A stretch of DNA of 64,000 bases from Collimonas sp. OK607 (lineage in GTDB: Bacteria > Pseudomonadota > Gammaproteobacteria > Burkholderiales > Burkholderiaceae_D). Location of the stretch: NCBI RefSeq assembly GCF_900111995.1, contig NZ_FOKF01000023.1:25809-89808 (forward strand). Reading direction: 5' to 3'. Both the position numbers and the translations under genes were made by a program. Positions 9,496 through 18,784 of this stretch are shown here, in pieces (the first letter of the stretch is position 1; each line of letters opens with the position of its first letter). The notes beneath the pieces were generated by a model. It did no database searches. It saw only the letters and a program-made list of their open reading frames with translations, and was not told the origin of the DNA.

Positions 9496-10221
9496 ATGGC
9501 TGGACACAGCAAATGGGCCAACATTAAGCATAAGAAGGCCGCCACCGATGCCAAACGCGGCAAAATCTGGACCCGACTGATCAAGGAAATCACTGTGGCA
9601 GCCCGTATGGGCGGCGGCGATGTCGATGCCAACCCGCGTTTGCGGCTGGCAATCGACAAGGCATCCGATGCCAATATGCCAAAGGATAACGTAACCCGGG
9701 CAATCCAGCGCGGCAGCGGCGGCCTGGATGGCGTCAACTATGAAGAAGTGCGTTACGAAGGCTACGGCATCAACGGCGCCGCCATCATTGTCGATTGCAT
9801 GACTGACAACAGAATCCGCACCGTGGCTGAAGTCCGCCATGCGTTTTCCAAGTTCGGCGGCAACATGGGCACCGAAGGCTCGGTAGCCTTCATGTTCAAG
9901 CATTGCGGCCAGTTGCTGTTCGCGCCTGGCACCAATGAGGACGCCTTGATGGAAGCCGCGCTGGAAGCCGGCGCCGAGGATGTCGTTACCGATGACGAAG
10001 GCGGGATTGAAGTTATTTCCGCACCACATGATTTTGCAGCACTCAAAGAGGCATTGGAAAAAGCCGGTTTCAAGGCTGAAATGGCGGAAATAATCATGAA
10101 GCCGGCGACCGAAACTGTGTTTTCGGGCGACGATGCGATCAAGATGCAAAAGCTGCTCGACGCCCTGGAAAACCTGGACGACGTGCAAGAAATTTACAGT
10201 AACGCAATAATCGAAGACTGA
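9496..10221 (+). CDS. yebC: YebC/PmpR-family regulator or translation factor
   Basis: A 241-residue cytosolic protein beginning [23 protein letters not shown], the signature of the family (written here only up to its diagnostic N terminus). Members are reported as DNA-binding regulators and, more recently, as factors helping ribosomes at proline stretches. AAGAAAG precedes the ATG. It is 11 bases upstream of purD, forming the head of the plus-strand run. Confidence 0.96.
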   Translation: MAGHSKWANIKHKKAATDAKRGKIWTRLIKEITVAARMGGGDVDANPRLRLAIDKASDANMPKDNVTRAIQRGSGGLDGVNYEEVRYEGYGINGAAIIVDCMTDNRIRTVAEVRHAFSKFGGNMGTEGSVAFMFKHCGQLLFAPGTNEDALMEAALEAGAEDVVTDDEGGIEVISAPHDFAALKEALEKAGFKAEMAEIIMKPATETVFSGDDAIKMQKLLDALENLDDVQEIYSNAIIED

Positions 10222-10232
10222 ATCAGGTTCTT

Positions 10233-11507
10233 ATGAAAATTCTGGTAGTGGGCTCTGGCGGCCGTGAGCATGCCCTGGCGTGGAAAATCGCCCAATCACC
10301 GCGCATACAAACTGTCTACGTCGCGCCTGGCAATGGCGGTACGGCGCTGGATCAGCGGCTGGAAAACATCAACATTACCGATCCTGCGGAGCTCGCGGAT
10401 TTCGTCGTGCGGGAACATGTCGCGCTGACCGTAGTCGGCCCGGAAACCCCGCTGGCTGCCGGTATCGTGAATATCTTCCGCGACCGCGGTTTGAAGATTT
10501 TCGGACCGACGCGTGAAGCGGCGCAGCTGGAAAGCTCGAAAGACTTCGCCAAGTCGTTCATGCAACGGCATCACATCCCGACTGCCGAATATCAAACTTT
10601 CTCCGACGTCGACGCTGCCCATCAATACATCGACCAAAAAGGCGCCCCGATCGTCATCAAGGCCGATGGCCTGGCTGCCGGCAAAGGCGTAGTGGTCGCC
10701 ATGACGCTCGAAGAAGCGCATGGCGCAGTCGACATGATGCTGTCCGACAATCGCCTTGGCGATGCCGGTGCACGCGTGGTGATCGAAGAATTCCTGGCGG
10801 GCGAGGAAGCCAGCTTCATCGTCATGGTCGACGGCAAGAACATCTTGCCGCTGGCAACCAGCCAGGACCATAAACGCCTCAAGGATGACGACCAGGGCCC
10901 GAACACCGGCGGCATGGGCGCTTATTCACCGGCGCCGATCGTCACCCCGGCATTGCACGCGCGCGTCATGCGGGAAATCATTACTCCCACCGTGCAAGGC
11001 ATGGCCAAGGACGGCATTCCATTCAGCGGCTTTTTGTATGCCGGCCTGATGATCGACGACAAAGGCAACCCGAAGACACTGGAGTTCAATTGCCGCATGG
11101 GCGATCCGGAAACCCAGCCGATCATGGCGCGCCTGAAAACCGATCTGCTGACGGTGATGGAACATGCTGTCAGCGGCACACTGGACACGATTGAACTGGA
11201 GTGGGATCGCCGTACCGCGCTGGGCGTGGTGATGGCCGCAGCCGGTTACCCCGACGCTCCGCGCAAGGATGACCTGATTTCCGGGATTCCCGCCGAGACT
11301 GCCGACACAGTCACATTCCATGCCGGCACCACCCTCAACGGCGAGCGCCTGACCACTTCCGGTGGCCGGGTTCTCTGCGTAGTCGGCCTGGGCGACAGTG
11401 TCAAAGTGGCACAGAAGCAAGCTTATAGCGTGATCGACTCGATTCATTTCAGCGGTGCGCAATTCCGCCGCGATATCGGTTGGCGGGCACTCAAGAAGCA
11501 TGCCTGA
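10233..11507 (+). CDS. purD: Phosphoribosylamine-glycine ligase
   Basis: A 424-residue ATP-grasp enzyme that joins phosphoribosylamine and glycine to GAR in purine synthesis. The N-terminal MKILVVGSGGREHALAW, the ATP-grasp block IVIKADGLAAGKGVVVA (about residues 138-155) and the metal-site segment LEFNCRMGDPETQ (near 285) are present. Length is normal. It starts 11 bases after yebC. Downstream is a 140-base gap filled by a palindromic GTAGGGTGGGC repeat. Confidence 0.98.
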   Translation: MKILVVGSGGREHALAWKIAQSPRIQTVYVAPGNGGTALDQRLENINITDPAELADFVVREHVALTVVGPETPLAAGIVNIFRDRGLKIFGPTREAAQLESSKDFAKSFMQRHHIPTAEYQTFSDVDAAHQYIDQKGAPIVIKADGLAAGKGVVVAMTLEEAHGAVDMMLSDNRLGDAGARVVIEEFLAGEEASFIVMVDGKNILPLATSQDHKRLKDDDQGPNTGGMGAYSPAPIVTPALHARVMREIITPTVQGMAKDGIPFSGFLYAGLMIDDKGNPKTLEFNCRMGDPETQPIMARLKTDLLTVMEHAVSGTLDTIELEWDRRTALGVVMAAAGYPDAPRKDDLISGIPAETADTVTFHAGTTLNGERLTTSGGRVLCVVGLGDSVKVAQKQAYSVIDSIHFSGAQFRRDIGWRALKKHA

Positions 11508-11524
11508 TCGGGCACATTTAACAC

Positions 11525-11615
11525 GTAGGGTGGGCTCCCGCGCCCACGCGGGATGCCACGCCGACTTAGTGCCGCAGTGCATTGCAGCGTGGGCAAAAGA
11601 ACTTGCCCACCCTAC
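11525..11615. repeat. Palindromic GTAGGGTGGGC-type intergenic repeat
   Basis: GTAGGGTGGGC at 11525-11535 is mirrored by GCCCACCCTAC at 11605-11615. A second arm pair, GTGGGCAA (11589-11596) and TTGCCCAC (11603-11610), forms an inner hairpin, and the GC-rich core repeats GCCCACGCGGG-like words. A shorter relative is at 63598-63626. This is a dispersed REP-like element of a kind common between betaproteobacterial genes; here it separates purD from hemF and may terminate or stabilise the purD message. Confidence 0.85.
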
Positions 11616-11648
11616 TTCTTTTAGCGCAAGCACTACCTCTATCTCTCG

Positions 11649-12587
11649 ATGAGCTTAAACATCACTCCCGACAATCCGGCCGAGGCCGTCAAATTCTACT
11701 TGCTCGACCTGCAAGCGCGTATCGTCGCGGCGCTGGAACAGATTGACGGCAAGCCGTTCGGCAGCGATCAATGGCAGCGCGCAGAAGGTGGCGGCGGCAT
11801 TTCGCGCATCATCGAAGAAGGCAACGTACTGGAACGCGGCGGCGTCGGCTTTTCGCACGTGATGGGAAAAAGCCTGCCGCCGTCGGCAGCCGCCAACCGT
11901 CCCGAGCTTGCAGGCCGGCACTGGGAAGCCATGGGCGTGTCGCTGGTCATGCATCCGCGCAACCCGTTTGCACCCACCGTGCACATGAACGTGCGCTTCT
12001 TTATCGCCAGCGCAGAAGGCCAGGAGCCGGTATGGTGGTTTGGCGGTGGCATCGATCTGACGCCGTATTACGGCTTTACGGAAGACGTCGAGCATTTTCA
12101 CCGTAGCTGCCGCGACGCCTTGACGCCGTTTGACGACGCTGGCAGCCAGGATACCGCGCTTTACCCGCGCTTCAAAAAATGGTGTGACGACTACTTCTAT
12201 CTGAAGCACCGCAAGGAACCGCGCGGCGTCGGCGGCATTTTCTTCGATGATTTCAACCAGTTGGGATTCGAACAGAGCTTTGCGATGATGCAGAGCGTCG
12301 GCAATGCTTTCATCCCGGCATATATCCCGATCCTGGCGCGCCGCAAGGATATTCCCTACGGTGAAACCGAGCGCGATTTCCAGGCATATCGTCGCGGCCG
12401 CTATGTTGAATTCAATTTAGTGTATGATCGCGGCACTTTGTTCGGTCTGCAATCCGGGGGACGTACCGAGTCCATCCTGATGTCGATGCCACCTGTGGTC
12501 AAGTGGCGTTACGACTGGCAACCGGCGGCTGGAAGCCCGGAAGCCAAGCTATATACCGATTTTCTGATCCATCGCGAGTGGGTTTGA
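11649..12587 (+). CDS. hemF: Aerobic coproporphyrinogen III oxidase
   Basis: A 312-residue oxygen-dependent enzyme that converts coproporphyrinogen III to protoporphyrinogen IX in heme synthesis. Diagnostic segments are [19 protein letters not shown] near residue 40, [22 protein letters not shown] and [21 protein letters not shown]. Length is typical. The stop TGA overlaps the ATG of nadD (TGATG), indicating translational coupling. Confidence 0.98.
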   Translation: MSLNITPDNPAEAVKFYLLDLQARIVAALEQIDGKPFGSDQWQRAEGGGGISRIIEEGNVLERGGVGFSHVMGKSLPPSAAANRPELAGRHWEAMGVSLVMHPRNPFAPTVHMNVRFFIASAEGQEPVWWFGGGIDLTPYYGFTEDVEHFHRSCRDALTPFDDAGSQDTALYPRFKKWCDDYFYLKHRKEPRGVGGIFFDDFNQLGFEQSFAMMQSVGNAFIPAYIPILARRKDIPYGETERDFQAYRRGRYVEFNLVYDRGTLFGLQSGGRTESILMSMPPVVKWRYDWQPAAGSPEAKLYTDFLIHREWV

Positions 12588-13282
12588 TGGGCAGTTCTCC
12601 TATGACATCCAATCAAACCTCCGGGCCTGGGCCCAGGCCATGTATCGCAGTCCTCGGCGGTAGTTTCGATCCGGTCCATAATGGTCATGTGGCGCTGGCG
12701 AAATACTTTGTGACCTTGTTGGCGCCAGACGAGTTGCGGGTGATTCCTACCGGCAACCCCTGGCAAAAGCATGGTCTGCAAGCCACTCCGGAGCAACGGG
12801 TGGAGATGGTCAGGCGTGCATTTAGCCAGCAAAGCGTAGCGGTCGTCATCGACCAGCAGGAAATCCAGCGGCAGACCGCGACGTATACGATAGATACGTT
12901 GCAAGCATTGCGGGCCGAACTTGGGCCGCAGGCGTCTATCGTGTTCCTGATGGGTGCAGACCAGTTGCAGCACTTGAACAGCTGGCAGGGTTGGAATCGC
13001 TTGTTTGACTATGCCCATCTGGGCGTGGCCTCGCGGCCCGGTTTTGCCATGGACGAATCACGGGTTCCAGCCGAGGTTACGCGCGAATTTACACGCCGCG
13101 CCGCCACCCCGGAGCAGATTCGCCAGAGCGCGCACGGTTTGACCTACCTGGCGAAAAATTTAGCTGTAGACATTTCGGCAACAGAAATTCGTTCCGCGCT
13201 GCACAATGCAAAAAGACCCGATACGCTGGTCCCGGCGGCAGTACTGGACTATATTGAACAACACCATCTCTATAAGAATTAA
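12587..13282 (+). CDS. nadD: Nicotinate-nucleotide adenylyltransferase
   Basis: A 231-residue cytosolic enzyme that adenylates nicotinate mononucleotide in NAD synthesis. The nucleotidyltransferase motif GGSFDPVHNGH lies near residues 26-36 and the ISATEIR block is near the C terminus. The ATG at 12587 overlaps the hemF stop; an internal ATG at 12602 is an alternative, and longer frames reading into hemF are rejected. The stop abuts the rsfS start with no gap. Confidence 0.95.
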   Translation: MGSSPMTSNQTSGPGPRPCIAVLGGSFDPVHNGHVALAKYFVTLLAPDELRVIPTGNPWQKHGLQATPEQRVEMVRRAFSQQSVAVVIDQQEIQRQTATYTIDTLQALRAELGPQASIVFLMGADQLQHLNSWQGWNRLFDYAHLGVASRPGFAMDESRVPAEVTREFTRRAATPEQIRQSAHGLTYLAKNLAVDISATEIRSALHNAKRPDTLVPAAVLDYIEQHHLYKN

Positions 13283-13912
13283 ATGGATATCAAAAAACTA
13301 CAAAGTCTCGTCATCGATGCACTCGAAGACGTCAAAGCCCAAGACATTCGCGTCTACGACACGGTCCACCTGACCGGTTTGTTCGATCGTATCGCGATTG
13401 CTTCCGGTACCTCCAATCGCCAAACCAAAGCGCTGGCCTCCTCGGTACGCGATAAGGTCAAGGAAAACGGCGGCACGATTCTCAGCGTCGAAGGCGAAGA
13501 TACTGGCGAATGGGTACTGGTCGACATGGGCGACATGGTGGTGCACATCATGCAACCGGCGATCCGCGCTTACTACCGCCTGGAAGAAATCTGGGGCGAC
13601 AAGGAAGTCAAGTTCGGCGCCGCCAAACGGCTTTCCACCCAGACTGCAGCTGAAGAAGCAGCGCCGAAGAAGGTTTCGCGCCACCTGACTACTTCGCAAG
13701 CATTGAAGGCAGAAGAAGAAACGCCGAAGAAAGCGCCAGCGCGCAAGAAGCCGGTCAAGACTGACGGCACCAAGAAGGCAGTCGGCAAAACCATCAAGGT
13801 CGCACCATCGAAGAGCTCGGTGCCCCCCAAAAAGGCTGCCGCGCCAAAGAAAGCGCCTGCCAAGAAACCTGCTGTCAAGCGTGCTCCGGCAAAAACCAAA
13901 GCAGCTGAATAA
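13283..13912 (+). CDS. rsfS: Ribosomal silencing factor RsfS with basic tail
   Basis: Residues 1-112 are the RsfS/Iojap domain, which binds ribosomal protein uL14 and prevents joining of the subunits during starvation (known for the family). Residues from about 115 to 209 are an extension of about 95 residues rich in Lys, Ala and Pro ([26 protein letters not shown]), resembling histone H1-like tails. The E. coli protein is about 105 residues and lacks this. It directly abuts nadD and precedes rlmH, which also acts on the ribosome. Confidence 0.95.
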   Translation: MDIKKLQSLVIDALEDVKAQDIRVYDTVHLTGLFDRIAIASGTSNRQTKALASSVRDKVKENGGTILSVEGEDTGEWVLVDMGDMVVHIMQPAIRAYYRLEEIWGDKEVKFGAAKRLSTQTAAEEAAPKKVSRHLTTSQALKAEEETPKKAPARKKPVKTDGTKKAVGKTIKVAPSKSSVPPKKAAAPKKAPAKKPAVKRAPAKTKAAE

Positions 13913-13935
13913 GCTGCTGCATCCATAGCATCCTC

Positions 13936-14406
13936 ATGCAGCTCATCATCGCTGCGGTCGGCCACAAGATGCCGGCATGGATAGAAAACGGCTTCGGCGA
14001 GTATGCGAAACGCATGCCGCCGGATTGCCGCATCGTCCTCAAGGAAATCAAGCCAGTCGAGCGCTCCGGCAGCAAGACCGCGGAAACAGCCATGGCGCTG
14101 GAACGCAGCCGGATCGAGGCAGTACTGCCGAAAGGCGTGCGTATCATCGCCCTCGATGAGCGCGGCAAAGACCTTACCAGTGTCCAGTTATCGCAACAGC
14201 TGACCCAATGGCAGCGCGACGGGCGTGATGTCGCCTTCATCATTGGCGGCGCCGATGGCCTGGATCCCGAATTCAAGGCCGGTGCCGATAGCTTGCTGCG
14301 CATCTCCAGCCTGACTCTACCGCACGGCATGGTCAGGGTGCTGCTGGCCGAACAGCTTTACCGGGCCTGGTCGATTACACAGAACCATCCTTATCACCGA
14401 GTCTGA
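13936..14406 (+). CDS. rlmH: 23S rRNA pseudouridine1915 N3-methyltransferase
   Basis: A 156-residue SPOUT methyltransferase that modifies helix 69 of 23S rRNA. The SAM-binding knot is visible as [13 protein letters not shown] (about residues 103-115), and the C-terminal [18 protein letters not shown] and HPYHR segment is diagnostic. It lies 23 bases after rsfS, the usual neighbour. Confidence 0.97.
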   Translation: MQLIIAAVGHKMPAWIENGFGEYAKRMPPDCRIVLKEIKPVERSGSKTAETAMALERSRIEAVLPKGVRIIALDERGKDLTSVQLSQQLTQWQRDGRDVAFIIGGADGLDPEFKAGADSLLRISSLTLPHGMVRVLLAEQLYRAWSITQNHPYHRV

Positions 14407-14518
14407 ACCCTTTGCCCCCTGTGATACCCTTGGACGCGCCAATAAGCCACCCAATACCTATGTAACTCTGTAATAATCGCTGGAATTATCAGACGACGCG
14501 TCGCCGTAACCGCCAGCA

Positions 14519-15139
14519 ATGAAAAATCCTTTCCAGAAAATCTACCTTGCCTCGAAAAGCCCGCGCCGGCGGGAGTTGCTGCGACAGATCGACGTCGCGT
14601 TTGAATTGCTGCTGCTGCGTGACCAGACGCCGCGCGGCCCCGATGTCAGCGAAGAAGTCTTGCCGGACGAATCGCCGCAGGATTATGTCGCCAGGGTGAC
14701 CATGGAAAAGGCCCAGGCTGCACGCCAGATGATGATCTGGCGCAGTTTGCCGGCACGCCCTATCCTGGCTGCCGATACCACGGTGACAATCGATGGCCGG
14801 ATTCTCGGCAAACCTTCCGGCAAGGCCGAGGCGATCGCCATGTTGCGACTCTTGTCGGGCCGCACCCATCAGGTCCTCACCAGCGTTGCTGTCATCAACC
14901 GTGAAGAATCCTGGCAACTCACCCAAGTTTCCGATGTCTTATTCCAAGAGCTGCCAGAGGCCATGATCGAAGCCTACTGCAATACCAGCGAGCCTTACGA
15001 TAAGGCCGGTGCTTATGGCATCCAGGGGCCGGCAGCGATTTTCATCGAAAGCATACGCGGCAGCCATTCAGGCATCATGGGCTTACCTCTTTTCGAAACC
15101 GCGCAACTACTACAACAGGCAGGCATCCGCATTTTATGA
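14519..15139 (+). CDS. maf: Maf-family nucleotide pyrophosphatase
   Basis: A 206-residue Maf/HAM1-like protein. The N-terminal IYLASKSPRRRELL and the central LAADTTVTIDGRILGKP segments carry the substrate and metal residues. Family members hydrolyse dTTP, UTP or modified nucleotides and are historically called septum inhibitors. The last codons overlap the rng start (ATGA), so the two are translationally coupled. Confidence 0.95.
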   Translation: MKNPFQKIYLASKSPRRRELLRQIDVAFELLLLRDQTPRGPDVSEEVLPDESPQDYVARVTMEKAQAARQMMIWRSLPARPILAADTTVTIDGRILGKPSGKAEAIAMLRLLSGRTHQVLTSVAVINREESWQLTQVSDVLFQELPEAMIEAYCNTSEPYDKAGAYGIQGPAAIFIESIRGSHSGIMGLPLFETAQLLQQAGIRIL

Positions 15140-16599
15140 GCGAAGACATCCTCGTCAATATCACCCCCCAGGAAACGCGCGTTGCGCTGATTTTCCAGGG
15201 AGCGGTACAGGAATTGCATATCGAACGCACGCTGTCGCGCGGCCTGGCCGGCAATATCTATCTGGGTAAAGTGGTTCGTGTGCTACCCGGCATGCAATCG
15301 GCATTTATCGATATCGGACTCGAGCGCGCAGCCTTTCTGCACGTCGCCGACATATGGGAAACCCGTGCCCACGATGGCCAGGCGGCGCAGCAGACCCCGA
15401 TTGAAAAACTGCTGTTCGACGGCCAGTCGCTGACGGTGCAAGTGGTGAAAGACCCTATCGGCACCAAAGGCGCCAGGCTGTCGACCCAGATTTCCATCGC
15501 CGGCCGGATGCTGGTGTATCTGCCGCAAGACCGGCATATCGGCATTTCGCAACGGATTGAAAATGAAGCCGAGCGCGAACTGCTGAAGAACAAAGTACAA
15601 AAGCTGCTGCCGCCTGAGGAAAAAGGCGGTTTCATCATCCGCACCATGGCCGAAGACGCTTCGGATGCCGATCTGCAGATGGACATCGAGTATTTGCGCA
15701 AAACCTGGTCGTCCATCACGCTGCTGGCAAAAAGCAAACCGGCGCCGACCTTGCTGCATCAGGACTTGAGTCTGGCACAGCGCGTGCTGCGTGATTTTGT
15801 CAACGACGAGACCACCACCATCCAGGTCGACTCGCGCGAGAATTTCCAGAAGCTGCAAGAATTCGCCGCCAGCTACACGCCGTCGGTCACAGCACGGCTG
15901 ATGCATTACACCGGTGAGCGTCCCTTGTTCGACCTGTACGGCGTAGAAGAAGAAATCCAGGAAGCATTGAGCCGCCGCGTGCCGCTCAAGTCGGGCGGCT
16001 ACCTGATCGTCGACCAGACTGAAGCGATGACTACCATCGACGTCAACACCGGCAGTTTCGTCAACGGCCGCAATTTCGACGACACCATTTTCAAAACCAA
16101 TCTGGAAGCGGCCCACGCCATCGCGCGCCAGCTCAGGTTGCGTAACCTGGGCGGCATCATCATTCTCGACTTCATCGATATGGAGAATAGCGAGCACAAG
16201 CTTGCGGTGCTGGCCGAATTGCACAAAGCCCTGCTGCGCGACCGTACCAAGAAATCGGTATCGGAATTTTCCGCGCTGGGCCTGGTGGAAATGACCCGCA
16301 AACGCACGCGCGAATCGCTGGCGCATATCTTGTGCGAGCCCTGCCCCGCCTGTAACGGCAAGGGCCAGGTCAAGACTGCGCGCACCATTTGCTACGAAAT
16401 CCTGCGCGAAGTACTGCGCGAAGCCAAACAGTTCAATCCACGCGAATTCCGCATCCTGGCATCGCAGGTGGTGGTCGACATGTTCCTCGAAGAAGAATCG
16501 CAGCATCTGGCCATGCTGGGCGATTTCATTCATAAACCGATTTCCCTGCAAGTGGAAACGGTTTATCCGCAGGAGCAATACGACATCATCCTTATGTAA
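15136..16599 (+). CDS. rng: Ribonuclease G
   Basis: A 487-residue endoribonuclease of the RNase E/G family that matures the 5' end of 16S rRNA and degrades mRNA. The S1 domain spans about residues 38-125, the catalytic aspartates are in TIDVNTGSFV and LDFIDMENSEHK, and the zinc-link cysteines are in CEPCPACNGKG. It lacks the long C-terminal scaffold of RNase E. ATG overlaps the maf stop by four bases; a GT8 gene starts 7 bases downstream. Confidence 0.96.
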   Translation: MSEDILVNITPQETRVALIFQGAVQELHIERTLSRGLAGNIYLGKVVRVLPGMQSAFIDIGLERAAFLHVADIWETRAHDGQAAQQTPIEKLLFDGQSLTVQVVKDPIGTKGARLSTQISIAGRMLVYLPQDRHIGISQRIENEAERELLKNKVQKLLPPEEKGGFIIRTMAEDASDADLQMDIEYLRKTWSSITLLAKSKPAPTLLHQDLSLAQRVLRDFVNDETTTIQVDSRENFQKLQEFAASYTPSVTARLMHYTGERPLFDLYGVEEEIQEALSRRVPLKSGGYLIVDQTEAMTTIDVNTGSFVNGRNFDDTIFKTNLEAAHAIARQLRLRNLGGIIILDFIDMENSEHKLAVLAELHKALLRDRTKKSVSEFSALGLVEMTRKRTRESLAHILCEPCPACNGKGQVKTARTICYEILREVLREAKQFNPREFRILASQVVVDMFLEEESQHLAMLGDFIHKPISLQVETVYPQEQYDIILM

Positions 16600-16606
16600 G
16601 GTTTAC

Positions 16607-17599
16607 ATGAATAGTTCTTTACCGACTGCTGCTGCCGCTCCTGACGCTCTTAACGCTTCCGGCGAAGCTGACAATTCTTTCCACATCGCCTTCTGTGTCG
16701 ACGACCACTATTGCCGCAGCATGGGAGCGACGATCGCCTCCATCATCGCCAACAGCCCGGGCGTGACTTTCACTTTCCATGTGTTCGCCTTTTCACTTTC
16801 AGAGGATAACCGCAGGCGCTTCAAAGAGCTGGAACAGATGTACGAGCTCAAGACGCATGTGCACATCATCGATCCGGCGGTTTTCCAGCCGTTCGCGCAC
16901 ATCTCGCAGTTCTCTTACTATTCACCGACCATCTTTACACGCCTGCTGATCCCCACCACTTTGCGTGGAATGTGCGACAAGGTTCTCTACCTGGACGCGG
17001 ATATCCTGTGCGTCGGCAGCATGGCTGAGTTGCTGCAAATGGATTTCGGCGATAGCGCGGCGATCGTCGTGCCGGATGCCGATGAAACCACCCGGAGGCG
17101 CTGCGCAGCCTTGCAATTGTCATCGCAAAAATATTTCAATTCCGGTGTGATGTACATGCACGTGGATAACTGGATGGCGCAGGAAATCACTGAAAAGACC
17201 ATCCTTGCCATTCTCGAAAACGGCAAGGACTACAGGTTCCCGGATCAGGACGCGCTCAACGTGGTGCTGGAAGGAAAAATCAAGTACATCGACCGGAAAT
17301 GGAATTTCCTCTATGACCTGATCCATGACCTGCAAAAAGACAAGCGCCAGATGCGCGATATCGGCAAGGTGGTCTTCATTCACTTCGCTGGCGCGGTAAA
17401 ACCGTGGAATGACTGGTGTTTGCATGCATCCCGGGACTTATTCGTCAAATACCAGGCGCTTTCGCCCTGGGCTGACCTTGCGCTTGATCCGGTGCCAAGA
17501 AACTATAAAGAGATGCGGATGTATTCCCGTTTCCTGATGAAACGGGGTCAGGTGCTTGATAGCTTCAGGTGGTATATGAAATATCTTTCCGCAAGGTAA
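16607..17599 (+). CDS. GT8 glycosyltransferase, lipopolysaccharide type
   Basis: A 330-residue glycosyltransferase family 8 protein, resembling the galactosyl/glucosyl transferases of the LPS core (WaaJ/RfaJ). The metal-binding DAD is at residues 130-132 in KVLYLDADILC; FNSGVMYM, DQDALNVVL and FIHFAGAVKPW complete the GT8 pattern. No signal peptide; it is expected on the cytosolic membrane face. It follows rng by 7 bases and precedes a GT9 gene, consistent with core or surface glycan assembly. The sugar donor is not known. Confidence 0.88.
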   Translation: MNSSLPTAAAAPDALNASGEADNSFHIAFCVDDHYCRSMGATIASIIANSPGVTFTFHVFAFSLSEDNRRRFKELEQMYELKTHVHIIDPAVFQPFAHISQFSYYSPTIFTRLLIPTTLRGMCDKVLYLDADILCVGSMAELLQMDFGDSAAIVVPDADETTRRRCAALQLSSQKYFNSGVMYMHVDNWMAQEITEKTILAILENGKDYRFPDQDALNVVLEGKIKYIDRKWNFLYDLIHDLQKDKRQMRDIGKVVFIHFAGAVKPWNDWCLHASRDLFVKYQALSPWADLALDPVPRNYKEMRMYSRFLMKRGQVLDSFRWYMKYLSAR

Positions 17600-17634
17600 A
17601 TATTTGCAATAAGTAACAAATAGTGAGAACCTCA

Positions 17635-17661
17635 CCGGCCGTCCTGACGGCCGGATATAAT
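17635..17661 (+). promoter_or_regulatory. Hairpin followed by a TATAAT box
   Basis: CCGGCCGTC (17635-17643) pairs with GACGGCCGG (17646-17654), a tight GC hairpin, directly followed by TATAAT at 17656-17661. The hairpin could end the rng/GT8 transcript, and the box could be a -10 for the GT9 gene at 17705. No good -35 is seen because the palindrome occupies that space, so an activator-dependent promoter is possible. Confidence 0.4.
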
Positions 17662-17704
17662 TTCAGCAACTCACCACTCATAGCTCGTTTTCACCGATCC
17701 AATA

Positions 17705-18784
17705 ATGGCAATAACCAGTTCTCACGTCTTAATATGCCGCACTGACAATATCGGCGACGTTATCCTGACATTACCTATTGCTGCTTTTCTAAAGCAGCAT
17801 TATCCAACGCTGAAAATAAGTTTTCTGTGCCGGGCCTATGCCGCGCCGGTAGTCAAGCAATGCCGCAGCATTGATGATGTGGTGGAGCTTGAGGGTTTCT
17901 TGCAGGATCCCGCTGCATATTTTGCAGATGCCAATGTCGACACCATCATCCTGGCGCAACCGAATAAACGCATGGCGATCGAAGCGTTCAAGGCACGCAT
18001 CCCTAACCGTATCGGCAACGCGCGTCATAAGTTGTATCAAATGCTGTATTGCAATCGTCGGGTACGATTCAAGAAAGGGAACTCGGCGTACCATGAGGCG
18101 CAATTCAATTTCGAATTTTTGCGCCCTTTCGGCCTAACCAACATTCCGGAACTTGCAGAAATTTCGGCACTCTATGATTTCGATGTCCCAAAGAATCCGG
18201 AAATAAACCAGTTGTTCCAGGCACATCCGTTCAATCTCATTCTTCATACAAAATCTAATGGGCATGGGCGGGAATGGCCAATCAAGCATTACATCGCACT
18301 TGCCAGGCAACTGAGTGAATATCCGGATATCAAACTATGGCTAACAGGAAGTCCGGCCGAAGGACAATGGCTCGCTGAAAATGCTTCGGAATTATTGCAA
18401 TTGCAAAATGTGGGTAATGTCTGCGGCAAGTTCACACTTGACCAGCTGAGTTCATTGATTAAAGCAGCAGATGGCTTGATCGCAAGCGGTACTGGCCCAC
18501 TTCATGTTTCCGCCGCACTGGGCCAGCGTACGCTCGGCTTGTTCCCGCCGACTCGCCCAATGCATCCGGGCCGGTGGGCTCCACTGGGAAGACAGGCGCA
18601 AGCGTTGTGCATGCCAGTCAGCTGTAACGGCTGCGAAGACAGCAAGGCTCCGAGTTGCGACTGCATGGAGAAGATCACTCCGGAAAGTGTTGCTGAAATC
18701 GTGCTGCAATGGCGACGGGAGGCACAAGCAACACAAGCAGCGAAACTCTCCGACGCTGTTATTTCCGATTCAATACAGTCATAA
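17705..18784 (+). CDS. GT9 heptosyltransferase-like glycosyltransferase
   Basis: A 359-residue ADP-heptose:LPS heptosyltransferase-type protein (glycosyltransferase family 9). The N terminus ICRTDNIGDVILTLPIAAFLK and the C-terminal SGTGPLHVSAALGQRTLGLF segment are the two sides of the family active site. A cysteine cluster (CNGC, CDC) lies near residues 300-320. The gene runs tail-to-tail into the minus-strand GT9 gene with a 26-base overlap at 18759-18784. The acceptor sugar is unknown. Confidence 0.88.
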   Translation: MAITSSHVLICRTDNIGDVILTLPIAAFLKQHYPTLKISFLCRAYAAPVVKQCRSIDDVVELEGFLQDPAAYFADANVDTIILAQPNKRMAIEAFKARIPNRIGNARHKLYQMLYCNRRVRFKKGNSAYHEAQFNFEFLRPFGLTNIPELAEISALYDFDVPKNPEINQLFQAHPFNLILHTKSNGHGREWPIKHYIALARQLSEYPDIKLWLTGSPAEGQWLAENASELLQLQNVGNVCGKFTLDQLSSLIKAADGLIASGTGPLHVSAALGQRTLGLFPPTRPMHPGRWAPLGRQAQALCMPVSCNGCEDSKAPSCDCMEKITPESVAEIVLQWRREAQATQAAKLSDAVISDSIQS

